The notes: a model not told the origin generated them from the sequence alone. Counted from the stretch's first letter, positions 39,996-48,418 are shown. The stretch: DNA of 64,000 bases from Nocardioides marmoriginsengisoli (GCF_003725695.1 NZ_RJSE01000007.1:248001-312000), one strand, 5' to 3'. Translations and numbers: made by a program.

Positions 39996-40439
39996 ATGGA
40001 CAGCGCCCGCCGGATCGAGAACCTGCTCTACACGTACGCCGAGCGGATCGACCGCGGGGACTTCGACGGGGTGGCGGAGCTCTTCACGCACGCCACCATC
40101 TACGGCCAGGAGAACGGGCCGCCGGAGACGCAGTTCGTGGGGGCCGAGGGGGCGCGGCGGATGTACGGCATGTCGACGCGCCGGTACGACGACGACGGCA
40201 CCCCGAAGACCAAGCACCTGACCACGAACCCGATCATCGAGGTCGACGACGAGGCCGGGACCGCCACCTGCCGGTCCTACTACTGCGTCCTCCAGGCGAC
40301 GCCGGACCTGCCGCTGCAGCCGATCATCACCGGCAAGTACCACGACACCTTCCAGGTCATCGACGGCGAGTGGTGGTTCGCCTCCCGGACGATGTTCGTC
40401 GACCAGCTGGGAGACCTGAGCCAGCACCTGCTGTGGTGA
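39996..40439 (+). CDS. SnoaL-like/NTF2-fold protein
   Basis: The 147-residue protein has the NTF2-like cone-barrel pattern of SnoaL_4 proteins: an N-terminal helix RIENLLYTYAERIDRGDFDGVAELF, a strand pair ending in TKHLTTNPIIEVD, and ITGKYHDTFQVIDGEWWFASR. This fold includes dehydratases, isomerases and ring-hydroxylating beta subunits. His in TKHLTTN and Tyr/Asp near the N-terminus are candidate pocket residues. It is monocistronic, with the LytR_C gene converging 4 bp after its stop. The start at 39996 follows the -10 placement. The substrate is unknown. Confidence 0.82.
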   Translation: MDSARRIENLLYTYAERIDRGDFDGVAELFTHATIYGQENGPPETQFVGAEGARRMYGMSTRRYDDDGTPKTKHLTTNPIIEVDDEAGTATCRSYYCVLQATPDLPLQPIITGKYHDTFQVIDGEWWFASRTMFVDQLGDLSQHLLW

Positions 40440-40443
40440 CGGG

Positions 40444-40965
40444 CTAGGACGAGCAGTCGGACCCGGTCGCCTTCACCTTGCGCGGGGCTCCGGAGTCGAG
40501 CCGCTTGAACTTGTCGCCGATGAAGACGACCACGCCGGGGCCGAGCTCGTCGTCGGCCGCGGTCACCGGGACGTGCTTGCCGAAGGCGAGGGCGACCAGC
40601 TTGGCGGTCGGGCTGTCGACGTCCTTGGCGCGGACCTGGACCTTCGGCACGTCGCTGTTCTTGGGGGCGTCCCCGACGGCACCCGCCACGAAGCCGGCGT
40701 TCTCGAGCAGGTCGAGGGTGTCCTGGGCGTGGCCGGTCCGCTTGCCGGCGTTGTAGACGCTGACGGTGACGTCGCTGCGCTTCACGAACTGCTCGCCGGG
40801 CTCGCAGGCCGATCCGTCGGTCCCGGAGCTCACCTCGTCGACCGGGTCCTTCTCCACCGGGGCGGTCAGCGAGTTGAAGCCCCAGACGGCCATCACCAGG
40901 GTGACCAGTCCCATCGCCGCGAGCGTGGCCCAGGAGACGACGTTGCGGGAGTCCGCCTCGCTCAT
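40444..40965 (-). CDS. LytR C-terminal domain membrane protein
   Basis: The 173-residue protein has a short cytoplasmic N-terminus, one membrane helix (about 11-31, WATLAAMGLVTLVMAVWGF), and an extracytoplasmic LytR_C domain with VTVSVYNAGKRTGHAQDTLDLLENAGF near 68 and VVFIGDKFK near 150. Two Cys (SACEPGEQ and SDCSS) could form a disulfide. Stand-alone LytR_C proteins are linked to cell-envelope integrity in mycobacteria (Cei). It overlaps the upstream small gene by 4 bp. The pair forms one transcript and looks like a conserved actinobacterial envelope unit, though I could not compare genomes. Confidence 0.85.
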   Translation of the reverse strand: MSEADSRNVVSWATLAAMGLVTLVMAVWGFNSLTAPVEKDPVDEVSSGTDGSACEPGEQFVKRSDVTVSVYNAGKRTGHAQDTLDLLENAGFVAGAVGDAPKNSDVPKVQVRAKDVDSPTAKLVALAFGKHVPVTAADDELGPGVVVFIGDKFKRLDSGAPRKVKATGSDCSS

Positions 40966-41258
40966 GCGTCGGCCTCGTGGACGCGCGCGTGGACGACGTG
41001 CCGCTGCTGCAGCGCGGCGCGCAGGGCCCGGTGCAGCCCGTCCTCGAGGTACATCTCGTCGCGCCAGAGCACGACGTGCGCGAACAGGTCGCCGAAGAAC
41101 GTCGAGTCCTCGTCGAGCAGGGCGCCCAGCTGCAGGGTGTCCTTGGTGGTCACCAGCTCGTCTAGCCGGACCGGGCGCGGTGGAAGCGCCGCCCAGTCCC
41201 GCGGTCCCAATTCATGAGCCGGATAGGGGCGCCCGTCACCGATGCGCTTGAAGATCAC
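40962..41258 (-). CDS. Small conserved actinobacterial protein (MIFKRIGDGRPYP family)
   Basis: The 98-residue protein begins IFKRIGDGRPYPAHEL and contains PPRPVRLDELVTTKDTLQL and STFFGDLFAHVV followed by MYLEDGLHRALRAALQQRHVVHARV. From memory, near-identical proteins occur in many actinobacteria, where automatic annotation sometimes labels them VapB-family antitoxins; I see no toxin beside it. The GTG at 41258 is set by TATGAT 6 nt upstream. It is translationally coupled to the LytR_C gene (ATGA overlap), so a joint envelope role is more likely than toxin-antitoxin function. Confidence 0.75.
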   Translation of the reverse strand: MIFKRIGDGRPYPAHELGPRDWAALPPRPVRLDELVTTKDTLQLGALLDEDSTFFGDLFAHVVLWRDEMYLEDGLHRALRAALQQRHVVHARVHEADA

Positions 41259-41270
41259 TGAGTCATCATA
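41259..41270 (-). promoter_or_regulatory. Leaderless -10 element for the small protein/LytR_C unit
   Basis: TATGAT (41270 to 41265, minus strand) then 6 nt then GTG at 41258. This is one of the clearest -10 boxes in the window. Confidence 0.6.
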
Positions 41271-41363
41271 GGAAAGAGGTCCGCACGGTGCCGAAATGGC
41301 GGTCCGCCGGCCCGGCGTACGGGTGTGGCACAGTCCTGCCATGGAGACGATGGGAGCGCGACG

Positions 41364-42917
41364 ATGAGTGCTGAGGACATCAAGGCCACGGTGGCGGCCG
41401 GATACGAGTTCGAGGGCGCGGCGCTCGAGCTCGGCGGCCTGATGCTCGGAGCCGACGAGCTCACCGACGTGCACGTCAGGATCCCGCTCGGCATGCTCAG
41501 CCGGCACGGCCTGGTCGCCGGCGCCACCGGCACCGGGAAGACCAAGACGCTGCAGCTGATGGCCGAGCAGCTCAGCACCGCCGGCGTCCCGGTCTTCGCC
41601 GCCGACATCAAGGGCGACCTCTCCGGCCTCTCCACCTTCGGCGAGGGCGGCGAGAAGATCACCGCGCGCGCGGCCTCGGTCGGTCAGGACTGGAAGCAGA
41701 CCGCGTTCCCGGTCGAGTACTACGCGCTGGGCGGCCAGGGCACCGGCATCCCGCTGCGGGTGACGATGTCCGCCTTCGGGCCGACCCTGCTGAGCAAGGT
41801 GCTGGGGCTCAACGACACCCAGGAGTCCTCGCTCGGGCTGATCTTCCACTACGCCGACAAGGCCGGCCTGCCGCTGCTGGACCTGGCCGACCTGCGCGAG
41901 GTGACCAAGTACCTGACCTCGGACGAGGGTAAGGGCGAGCTCAAGGAGCTGGGCGGGTTGTCCGCCGCGACCGCCGGGGTGATCCTGCGCGAGCTGATCG
42001 CCTTCTCCGACCAGGGCGCCGACGCGTTCTTCGGGGAGCCCGAGTTCGAGACCGGCGACTTCCTGCGGATGACGGCCTCGGGCAAGGGCCTGATCTCGCT
42101 GGTGGAGCTGCCGAACCTCCAGGACCGTCCGGTGATCTTCTCGACGTTCCTGATGTGGCTGCTCGCGGACCTGTTCCACGACCTGCCCGAGGTCGGCGAC
42201 ATCGACAAGCCGAAGCTGGTCTTCTTCTTCGACGAGGCGCACCTGCTCTTCAACGACGCCTCGCCGGCGTTCCTGGACGCGATCGCCCAGACCGTCCGCT
42301 TGATCCGCTCCAAGGGCGTCGGGGTCTTCTTCGTGACCCAGTCGCCGACCGACGTCCCGGACGACGTGCTGGCCCAGCTCGGGTCGCGGGTGCAGCACCA
42401 GCTGCGGGCGCACACCCCGAACGACGCCAAGGCGCTGAAGGCCACCGTCAACACCTACCCGACCAGCGGGTACGACGACCTCGGCGCGGTGATCACCTCG
42501 CTCGGCATCGGCGAGGCAGTCATCACCGTGATGAACGAGAAGGGCGCCCCGACCCCGGTCGCGTGGACCCGGTTGCGCGCCCCCGAGTCGTTGATGGGGA
42601 CGGCGGACGCGGCGGCGATGACAGCGACGGTGCAGGGCTCGGCGCTCTACGCCAAGTACGCCACGCCGGTCGATCGCGAGTCGGCCCGGGAACTCCTCGC
42701 CGCCAAGCTGGAGGCGGGTGCCGAGAAGGCGGCGGCGGAGGCCGGGAAGGCTGCTCCGGCGCCGAGCAAGGCGGCCCCGAAGGCGCCGGCCCCGCGTAGC
42801 CGGAAGAAGGAGAAGGGTGTCGTCGAGGAGGTCGTGAACTCGACGACCTTCCGCCAGGTGCTCCGGACAGCAGCCCGTGAGATCGTCCGCGGGGCGTTCG
42901 GCACCGGTCGCCGCTGA
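41364..42917 (+). CDS. HerA-like ATPase (DUF853 helicase-type)
   Basis: The 517-residue P-loop ATPase has Walker A GATGTGKTKT (about 53-62), FAADIKGDLSGLS near 76, Walker B LVFFFDEAHLLF near 287 and sensor-like GVGVFFVTQSPTDVP near 320, plus an arginine-rich GSRVQHQLRAHTP segment. This is the DUF853 (YjgR-like) branch of the FtsK-HerA superfamily, usually hexameric motors. Partner nuclease NurA is not adjacent, so a DNA-end resection role is not supported. The C-terminus has an Ala/Pro/Lys-rich linker and a basic tail. The ATG at 41364 has a GGGAG Shine-Dalgarno sequence. A hairpin follows the stop. Confidence 0.88.
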   Translation: MSAEDIKATVAAGYEFEGAALELGGLMLGADELTDVHVRIPLGMLSRHGLVAGATGTGKTKTLQLMAEQLSTAGVPVFAADIKGDLSGLSTFGEGGEKITARAASVGQDWKQTAFPVEYYALGGQGTGIPLRVTMSAFGPTLLSKVLGLNDTQESSLGLIFHYADKAGLPLLDLADLREVTKYLTSDEGKGELKELGGLSAATAGVILRELIAFSDQGADAFFGEPEFETGDFLRMTASGKGLISLVELPNLQDRPVIFSTFLMWLLADLFHDLPEVGDIDKPKLVFFFDEAHLLFNDASPAFLDAIAQTVRLIRSKGVGVFFVTQSPTDVPDDVLAQLGSRVQHQLRAHTPNDAKALKATVNTYPTSGYDDLGAVITSLGIGEAVITVMNEKGAPTPVAWTRLRAPESLMGTADAAAMTATVQGSALYAKYATPVDRESARELLAAKLEAGAEKAAAEAGKAAPAPSKAAPKAPAPRSRKKEKGVVEEVVNSTTFRQVLRTAAREIVRGAFGTGRR

Positions 42918-42921
42918 GCCG

Positions 42922-42947
42922 GTTTCGCCCTCTGTTGAGGGGGAAAC
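42922..42947 (+). terminator. Terminator hairpin after the HerA-like gene
   Basis: GTTTCGCCCTC (42922-42932) pairs with GAGGGGGAAAC (42937-42947) with one mismatch around a TGTT tetraloop. Confidence 0.65.
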
Positions 42948-42962
42948 GTCCGCGATCCGCTA

Positions 42963-42997
42963 TTGACAGACGTTCAATGACGTAGAACGGTGTGTAC
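42963..42997 (+). promoter_or_regulatory. Promoter and candidate operator of the hydrolase-SDR operon
   Basis: TTGACA (42963-42968), exactly 17 nt, AACGGT (42986-42991), 6 nt, then ATG at 42998. ATTGA and TCAAT form an inverted repeat with a 7-nt spacer over the -35, typical of a TetR-type site. Confidence 0.55.
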
Positions 42998-43921
42998 ATG
43001 AGCACCCCGTTTGTCAAAGCCTCCAGCGTCCAGTCCGCCGACGGCACCCGCCTGGCCGTGTTCGAGTCCGGCAACCCCGAGGGACCGGTCCTGGTCGCCG
43101 TGCACGGCTACCCCGACAACCACACCGTCTGGGACGGCATCGCCGCCGAGCTGGGCGACCGCTACCGGGTGATCGCGTACGACGTGCGCGGTGCCGGCGA
43201 CTCCGACAAGCCGGCCGCCCGGTCGTCGTACAAGATCGCGCGACTGGTCGAGGACTTCACCGCCGTGATCGACGCGGTCAGCCCGGACACGCCGGTGCAC
43301 CTGCTCGCGCACGACTGGGGCTCGATCCAGTCCTGGGGTCCCGTGACCGACCCGGCGCTGGCCCCGCGGATCGCGTCGTACACCTCGATCTCCGGGCCGT
43401 GCCTGGACTACGTCGGTGTCTGGATGCGCGACCGCAAGCACCCCGGCGCCTCGCTGCGGCAGGCGCTGAAGTCCTGGTACATCGCGGCGTTCCAGATCCC
43501 GGCGCTACCGGAACGGATCGTGAGCCTCGGCGTCGTCGACCGCGGGATCGCCCGCACCGAGCTCAAGGGGCACCCGGCCGGAGCGCTCGCGAACCCGGTC
43601 CAGCGCAGCGAGGCGGACAAGGTCAACGGGATCAAGCTGTACCGCGCCAACATGCCGTCGACGCTGGCCCGCCCGCGCCCGGTGCGCACCAGCGTCCCGG
43701 TCCAGGTGCTCGCCCCGGTCGACGACGCGTTCGTCTCGGTGCGGCTCGCCACCGAGACGCCGGCGCCGTTCGTCGACGACCTGACCATCAGCGAGATCGC
43801 CGGGTCGCACTGGGTCGTCTCGGAAAGCCCGGAACGGGTCGCGGCCTACGTCGACGCCTTCGCCGTCAAGAACGCGCCGGCTGCTCCGGCCGCGACGCGA
43901 AAGCGGAAGGCCCGCCGATGA
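42998..43921 (+). CDS. Alpha/beta hydrolase (epoxide hydrolase/haloalkane dehalogenase-like)
   Basis: The 307-residue hydrolase has the oxyanion motif HGYPDNHTVWDG near 32-43 and the nucleophile elbow HDWGS near 105, in which Asp is the nucleophile. That Asp and the HGxP motif are the marks of epoxide hydrolases and dehalogenases rather than serine esterases. DDAFVSV near 245 offers the acid and GSHWV near 268 the catalytic His. The C-terminus is Lys/Arg/Ala-rich (APAATRKRKARR). The ATG at 42998 is preferred to the GTG 6 nt upstream because of the promoter geometry. It overlaps the metal-hydrolase gene by 4 bp and heads an operon of four genes. Confidence 0.88.
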   Translation: MSTPFVKASSVQSADGTRLAVFESGNPEGPVLVAVHGYPDNHTVWDGIAAELGDRYRVIAYDVRGAGDSDKPAARSSYKIARLVEDFTAVIDAVSPDTPVHLLAHDWGSIQSWGPVTDPALAPRIASYTSISGPCLDYVGVWMRDRKHPGASLRQALKSWYIAAFQIPALPERIVSLGVVDRGIARTELKGHPAGALANPVQRSEADKVNGIKLYRANMPSTLARPRPVRTSVPVQVLAPVDDAFVSVRLATETPAPFVDDLTISEIAGSHWVVSESPERVAAYVDAFAVKNAPAAPAATRKRKARR

Positions 43922-44841
43922 GCGGGCCGGAAGACGTCGCCAGCACTCCGGACAAGGTCGTCCTGCGCGCCCGCGAGGTCCGCTTCGACTGGACCGGGAT
44001 GCCGCCGTGCTTCATCCCGAACGAGCCGTTCGCCTCGCACCTGCTCAACGTGCTGCACATCCTGCTGCCCGAGGGCGAGCGCTGGTTCGTGAAGATCTTC
44101 AGCGAGGCGCTGCCGCTGATCAAGGACGACGAGCTCCGCGAGGACGTGATCGGGTTCATCGGCCAGGAGGGGATGCACGCGCACGCCCACCAGCTGGTCC
44201 AGGACTACTTCGCCGAGCAGGGCATGGACAACAGGCCCTACGTGCGCGACATCGAGTTCATGTTCCAGCGGCTCCTGGGCGACCGGAAGCTCGAGGGCAA
44301 GAAGAAGGAGGAGTGGCTGATCGAGAGGCTTGCGGTCGTCGCCGCCGTCGAGCACGTCACCGCCTTCCTCGGCAACTGGGTGCTGGACACCCCTGCCCTC
44401 GACGCCGCCGGCGGTGATCCGCGGATGCTCGACCTGCTGCGCTGGCACGGTGCCGAGGAGGTCGAGCACCGAGCGGTGGCCTACGACGTCTTCATGCACG
44501 TCGACGGCCGCTGGTTCCGCCGGGTGCGCACCTACGCGGTCGGGGGCGTGGTGCTGCTCTGGCTCTTCTTCCGCGGCGTCAAGCACCTGATGGCGGCCGA
44601 CCCGGCGGTGAAGGGCAAGCCGCACTGGTGGAGCCTGATCCGCTCGAAGCGGAAGGGCTTCACCCCGGGCTACCTGGACCTGCTGCGCTGGTCCTTGCGC
44701 TACTTCCGACGGAGCTACCATCCGTCGAAGGAGGGCTCGACCGCCCAGGCGGTCGCCTACCTGGCGCAATCCCCGGCAGCGCTCGCGGCCGATCGGCTCG
44801 CCGAGGCGGCGACGGACCCGGGAACCGGTCTTGCCGGATAG
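43918..44841 (+). CDS. PF10118-type metal-dependent hydrolase
   Basis: The 307-residue protein fits the predicted metal-dependent hydrolase family PF10118. It is mostly helical, with a ferritin-like spread of acidic and His residues: HLLNVLHILLPEGERWFVK near 40, GQEGMHAHAHQL near 82, VVAAVEHVTAFLG near 140 and WHGAEEVEHRAVAYDV near 180. The last three supply likely di-metal ligands. A hydrophobic segment (VGGVVLLWLFFRGV near 205) may touch the membrane. The reaction is unproven. The ATG overlaps the upstream stop (ATGA), and the ferredoxin reductase-type gene overlaps its end by 11 bp, which supports an electron-transfer partnership. Confidence 0.85.
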   Translation: MSGPEDVASTPDKVVLRAREVRFDWTGMPPCFIPNEPFASHLLNVLHILLPEGERWFVKIFSEALPLIKDDELREDVIGFIGQEGMHAHAHQLVQDYFAEQGMDNRPYVRDIEFMFQRLLGDRKLEGKKKEEWLIERLAVVAAVEHVTAFLGNWVLDTPALDAAGGDPRMLDLLRWHGAEEVEHRAVAYDVFMHVDGRWFRRVRTYAVGGVVLLWLFFRGVKHLMAADPAVKGKPHWWSLIRSKRKGFTPGYLDLLRWSLRYFRRSYHPSKEGSTAQAVAYLAQSPAALAADRLAEAATDPGTGLAG

Positions 44842-45931
44842 CCCGGAGCGCGCCGCTCAGCTCGAAGCCGAACGCCTCCACGAGGACTTCCGGGCGAACC
44901 CGCCGTCGCGGAGCATGCGCTTTCTCGGGGTGATCGTCGCGGCGTACGAGAAGGCCTCCGGGTTGTCGGGGCACTACCGGCCGGACATCGTCGAGGTCCG
45001 CCGGACCCTGGACGTCGTGGTCGACGAGGTCCGGCAGGAATCCGACGGCGTCCGGAGCTTCCGGCTGGTCGCGGCGGACGGCGGTGAGCTGCCGGGCTGG
45101 CACCCCGGGGCTCACGTCGACGTGGTGCTGCCGTCGGGCAGGCAGCGCCAGTACTCGCTGACCGGATCGCCGCGGGAGCACGACCACTACCGGATCGCGG
45201 TGCGGGAGATCGCCGACGGCGGGGGCGGCTCCCGGGAGATGCACGCGCTCGAGGCCGGCCAGCCGCTCACGCTGCGCGGACCCCGCAACGCGTTCCCGTT
45301 CATCGGGGTGGACAAGTACCTCTTCGTCGCCGGCGGCATCGGGATCACCCCGATCCGGCCGATGCTGTACGACGCGATCGAGCGCGGTGTCGACTGGCAG
45401 TTCGTCTACACCGGCCGGGACCGGGGTTCGATGCCGTTCCTCGCCGAGCTCACCGACCTGGCCGCGGCGTACCCGGATCGGGTGCACCTGCGACCCGACG
45501 ACGAGTTCGGCGTGCCGACCGGCCTCGCGATCCTCGACTACGCCCCGGACGGTGCGGCGCTCTACACCTGCGGCCCGCCGCCGATGATCGACGCGATCCG
45601 CCGGGTGATCCCGGCCGAGAACATCGCGACCCTGCACTACGAGCGGTTCTCGCCGCCGCCGGTCGTCGGCGGGGAGCCGTTCACGGTGGTGCTCGCGCGC
45701 AGCGGCCACGTCGTCCCGGTCGCCGGGGACCAGAGCGCGCTGGCCGCGATCCGGGCGGTGCTCCCCGACGTGGCGTACTCCTGCCAACAGGGCTACTGCG
45801 GCACCTGCCCGGTGGCCCTGATCGGCGGCGACGTCGAGCACCACGACCGCTGCCTGACCGACGCGCAGCGCGAGACCCGGATGACGATCTGCGTGAGCCG
45901 CGGGAGCGGTCGCGTCACGTTGGACTTGTGA
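44831..45931 (+). CDS. Ferredoxin-fused NAD(P)H:flavin oxidoreductase (phthalate dioxygenase reductase-like)
   Basis: The 366-residue reductase has an FAD or FMN-binding domain with RQYSLTGSP near 115, a nucleotide-binding domain with FVAGGIGITPIRPML near 167 and YTCGPPPMIDAI near 245, and a C-terminal plant-type [2Fe-2S] domain with SCQQGYCGTC near 316 and a fourth Cys in DRCLTD. All four cluster ligands are present. This order (flavin, NAD, Fe-S) matches the phthalate dioxygenase reductase class. It should pass electrons from NAD(P)H to an oxygenase or to the overlapping PF10118 protein. The TTG at 44831 overlaps the preceding gene by 11 bp; the next in-frame ATG (44915) would leave a gap and lose 28 residues. 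Confidence 0.88.
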   Translation: MPDSPERAAQLEAERLHEDFRANPPSRSMRFLGVIVAAYEKASGLSGHYRPDIVEVRRTLDVVVDEVRQESDGVRSFRLVAADGGELPGWHPGAHVDVVLPSGRQRQYSLTGSPREHDHYRIAVREIADGGGGSREMHALEAGQPLTLRGPRNAFPFIGVDKYLFVAGGIGITPIRPMLYDAIERGVDWQFVYTGRDRGSMPFLAELTDLAAAYPDRVHLRPDDEFGVPTGLAILDYAPDGAALYTCGPPPMIDAIRRVIPAENIATLHYERFSPPPVVGGEPFTVVLARSGHVVPVAGDQSALAAIRAVLPDVAYSCQQGYCGTCPVALIGGDVEHHDRCLTDAQRETRMTICVSRGSGRVTLDL

Positions 45932-45950
45932 AATCAGAGAAAGGCACCCC

Positions 45951-46778
45951 ATGTCCTACCCCACCATCGACCTGACCGGAGCCGTCGTCGCGATCACCGG
46001 CGGCGCCCAGGGCATCGGCCGCGCGACCGCCGAGGCCTTCGCGGCGAAAGGCGCCCGGGTCGCGATCGGCGACCTGAACGAGGTGCTGGCCAAGGAGGCG
46101 GCGGCCGAGTTCGGCGGCACCGGTCACCCGCTCGACGTCACCGACCCGGAGTCGTACGCCGCGTTCCTGGACGCGGTCGCGGCCCAGCACGGCCCGCTGG
46201 ACGTGCTGGTCAACAACGCCGGGGTGATGCCGAACGGCGGCTTCCTCGAGCTCGACGTCCGGACCGACCGGATGACCATCGAGATCAACCTGTTCGGCGT
46301 GCTGCACGGGATGCGGCTGGCGCTGCCGGGCATGCTCGAACGCGGCCGCGGGCACATCGTCAACGTCGCCTCGCTCGCCGGGAAGTTCCCGGTCAAGGGG
46401 CTGGCGACCTACAACGCGAGCAAGTTCGCCGTGGTCGGGCTGACCGCGGCGACCCGGTTGGAGTACGTCGACCGCGGCATCAGCATCACCGCGGTGCTGC
46501 CCTCGGCCGTGGACACCGCGCTCGCCTCCGGGCTGGACATGAAGCCGATCCCGAAGGTGAAGCCGTCCCAGATCGCCGACGCGGTCGTCGGCTCGTTGCG
46601 CTCCCGCAAGGCCGAGATCGCGGTGCCGTCGTACGTCGGGGCGCTGGCGAACGCCGCCACCCTGACGCCGGAGCCGGCGATGAAGGCCTTCCGCAAGCTC
46701 GTCCGCGACGACCGGGCCCTCCAGCCCGATTCCGAGGACCGCAAGGCCTACCGCGCCCGTCTAGACCAATCCCGTTGA
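45951..46778 (+). CDS. Short-chain dehydrogenase/reductase
   Basis: The 275-residue SDR has the cofactor motif TGGAQGIGRA near 15, the NNAG motif near 87, catalytic Ser in NVASLAG near 140 and the Y-x-x-x-K pair in TYNASKFAVVG near 153. Acidic Asp after beta-2 (GDLNEVL) suggests NAD rather than NADP. The ATG at 45951 has GAGAAAGG upstream and lies 19 bp after the reductase gene. It probably completes the operon with the hydrolase, the PF10118 protein and the reductase. A fatty alcohol, aldehyde or sterol-type substrate is conjecture. Confidence 0.9.
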   Translation: MSYPTIDLTGAVVAITGGAQGIGRATAEAFAAKGARVAIGDLNEVLAKEAAAEFGGTGHPLDVTDPESYAAFLDAVAAQHGPLDVLVNNAGVMPNGGFLELDVRTDRMTIEINLFGVLHGMRLALPGMLERGRGHIVNVASLAGKFPVKGLATYNASKFAVVGLTAATRLEYVDRGISITAVLPSAVDTALASGLDMKPIPKVKPSQIADAVVGSLRSRKAEIAVPSYVGALANAATLTPEPAMKAFRKLVRDDRALQPDSEDRKAYRARLDQSR

Positions 46779-46815
46779 ATCCGGCCGTCTGGTTCGTCGA
46801 GTCGGGGGTTCTGGT

Positions 46816-47079
46816 TCAGAGCGACGCGCGGAGAGCCGGGCTCGGCTCGGTCGGCAGCGCGGCCACGTAGCTGTACGCGCGGTGCGCGGCGTCGGCCTGG
46901 GCGTCGGGCGAGGTCTCCCGCGAGCGCTGGACGGGCAGCGCAGGAGCGGCCGGGACGGCCAGCGGAGCGGGCAGCGAGACCGGGCGGGTCACGCCGGGGA
47001 GCATCGACCGGGTCGCATCCATCAGTACGGCGGCGCAGGCCGCAGCGATCAGGACGAGCGCGAGCGCGATAACCAGCAT
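46816..47079 (-). CDS. Small membrane-anchored protein
   Basis: The 87-residue protein begins with a single hydrophobic helix (LVIALALVLIAAACAAVLM) and continues with a Pro/Ala-rich stretch (SLPAPLAVPAAPALPVQR) and a short C-terminal part (AHRAYSYVAALP). I recognise no domain. The ATG at 47079 is preceded by GGGGG at about 6 nt and GGAGG further off; a GTG at 47103 is the alternative. The same frame is open well beyond this start, inside the antisense of the LLM gene. It converges on the SDR with a 37-bp gap and is divergent from the LLM oxidoreductase. Confidence 0.5.
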   Translation of the reverse strand: MLVIALALVLIAAACAAVLMDATRSMLPGVTRPVSLPAPLAVPAAPALPVQRSRETSPDAQADAAHRAYSYVAALPTEPSPALRASL

Positions 47080-47286
47080 GATGACCCCCAGGTCCTCCGT
47101 CACCGCACCCTGCGCGGTGATTCTGACCGGAACAACGAGGGCACTGATCCGGGGGTTACGGCTTTTCTCCGGATTTGTCCCGGTTCTTCGCGAGGCCCTT
47201 CCAGGGCGGGGGCGGCACCCTGGGCGCCTGCCGCCGGAACCACTAGCCTCAGGCAACCGAACGAGGAGCGCTCCAGGAATGACCCG

Positions 47287-48309
47287 ATGACTGTTCCCAA
47301 GGTAGCCACCGACGTGGCTTTCCATGGAAAACCCGAGAAAATAGTTGATCGGGCTCGCGAGGCCGAGCGTCGCGGCGGGATCAGCGGCCTCTTCGTCGCC
47401 GAGGCCGCGCACGACCCGTTCATCGCGCTCGCCCTCGCTGCCGCGAGCACCGAACGGATCGAGCTGGGCACCTCGGTGGCCGTCGCCTTCGCGCGGACGC
47501 CGATGGAGCTGGCCCACTCGGCGTACGACCTGCAACGGCTCTCGGCGGGCCGGCTGGTGCTCGGGCTCGGCTCGCAGATCAAGCCGCACATCACCCGCCG
47601 CTACGGGATGCCGTACTCCCGGCCCGCCGCCCGGATGCGCGAGTACGTGGAGGCGCTGCAGGCGATCTGGCACAGCTGGCAGACCGGCGAGCGGCTGGCC
47701 TTCGAGGGCGAGTTCTACCAGCACACCCTGATGCCGCCGATGTTCTCGCCGGGCCCGCTGGAGGTCCCGAGCCCGCGGGTCTGGGTGGCCGCGGTCGGGC
47801 CGTTGATGGTGGAGACGGCCGGCACCGTCGCGGACGGGATCATCTGCCATCCGCTGCTCTCGCGGTCCTACCTGGCCGACGTCCTGGCGCCGCAGGTGCA
47901 GCGGGCTCGATCCGCCGCCGGCCGGGACCGGGACGGGTTCGAGTTCTCCACCCTGGTGATGGTGGCGACCGGGCGCACCGAGGAGCAGCTGGCCGCGGCG
48001 ATCGCCGGGGTCCGCAAGCAGATCGGCTTCTACGCTTCCACGCCGGCGTACGCGCCGGTGCTCGAGCACCACGGCTGGCAGGACCTGCACGAGGAGGCGC
48101 ACGTGCTGACCAAGGCGGGCCGGTGGGACGACCTGGCGAGCCTGGTCGACGACGAGGTGCTGCACGCGTTCGCCGTGGTCGGTGAGCTCGACGAGGTCGG
48201 GCCGGCGTTCCGGGAGCGGTTCGCCGGGATCGCGGACCGGGTCACCACCTCGATGCCGTACGCCGCGGACGAGGCCCTGGCGCTCGACGTGATCGCCGCC
48301 GGCGGCTGA
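47287..48309 (+). CDS. LLM-class F420-dependent oxidoreductase
   Basis: The 340-residue protein has the luciferase-like TIM barrel. It contains GLFVAEAAHDPFIALALA near 33, IELGTSVAVAFARTPMELA near 56, SAGRLVLGLGSQ near 86, and PPMFSPGPLEVPSPRVWVAAVGP near 150. The pattern resembles the TIGR03617 subgroup of F420-dependent enzymes in actinobacteria. These transfer hydride between F420 and an unidentified organic substrate. A C-terminal helical part ends DRVTTSMPYAADEALALDVI. The ATG at 47287 is the first in-frame ATG after a region with no coding constraint; AGGA lies 10 nt upstream. It is probably monocistronic. Confidence 0.88.
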   Translation: MTVPKVATDVAFHGKPEKIVDRAREAERRGGISGLFVAEAAHDPFIALALAAASTERIELGTSVAVAFARTPMELAHSAYDLQRLSAGRLVLGLGSQIKPHITRRYGMPYSRPAARMREYVEALQAIWHSWQTGERLAFEGEFYQHTLMPPMFSPGPLEVPSPRVWVAAVGPLMVETAGTVADGIICHPLLSRSYLADVLAPQVQRARSAAGRDRDGFEFSTLVMVATGRTEEQLAAAIAGVRKQIGFYASTPAYAPVLEHHGWQDLHEEAHVLTKAGRWDDLASLVDDEVLHAFAVVGELDEVGPAFRERFAGIADRVTTSMPYAADEALALDVIAAGG

Positions 48310-48418
48310 GCGCCTGACCAGGACCCCGGATCGAACGGCCAGAACGGCCGACTCGACGGACCTTGGCGGCCTGGTTCTCCAGGACATCGAACCCTCTTCT
48401 CCGGGCTGCTCGGTGGGG

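Noticed and set aside
40962-41258. Toxin-antitoxin locus
   Set aside because: The small protein has no toxin partner; its coupled neighbour is a LytR_C membrane protein.
41364-42917. HerA-NurA or HerA-containing antiphage system
   Set aside because: The ATPase is of the DUF853 type and stands alone, with no nuclease, Sir2 or DUF4297 gene beside it.
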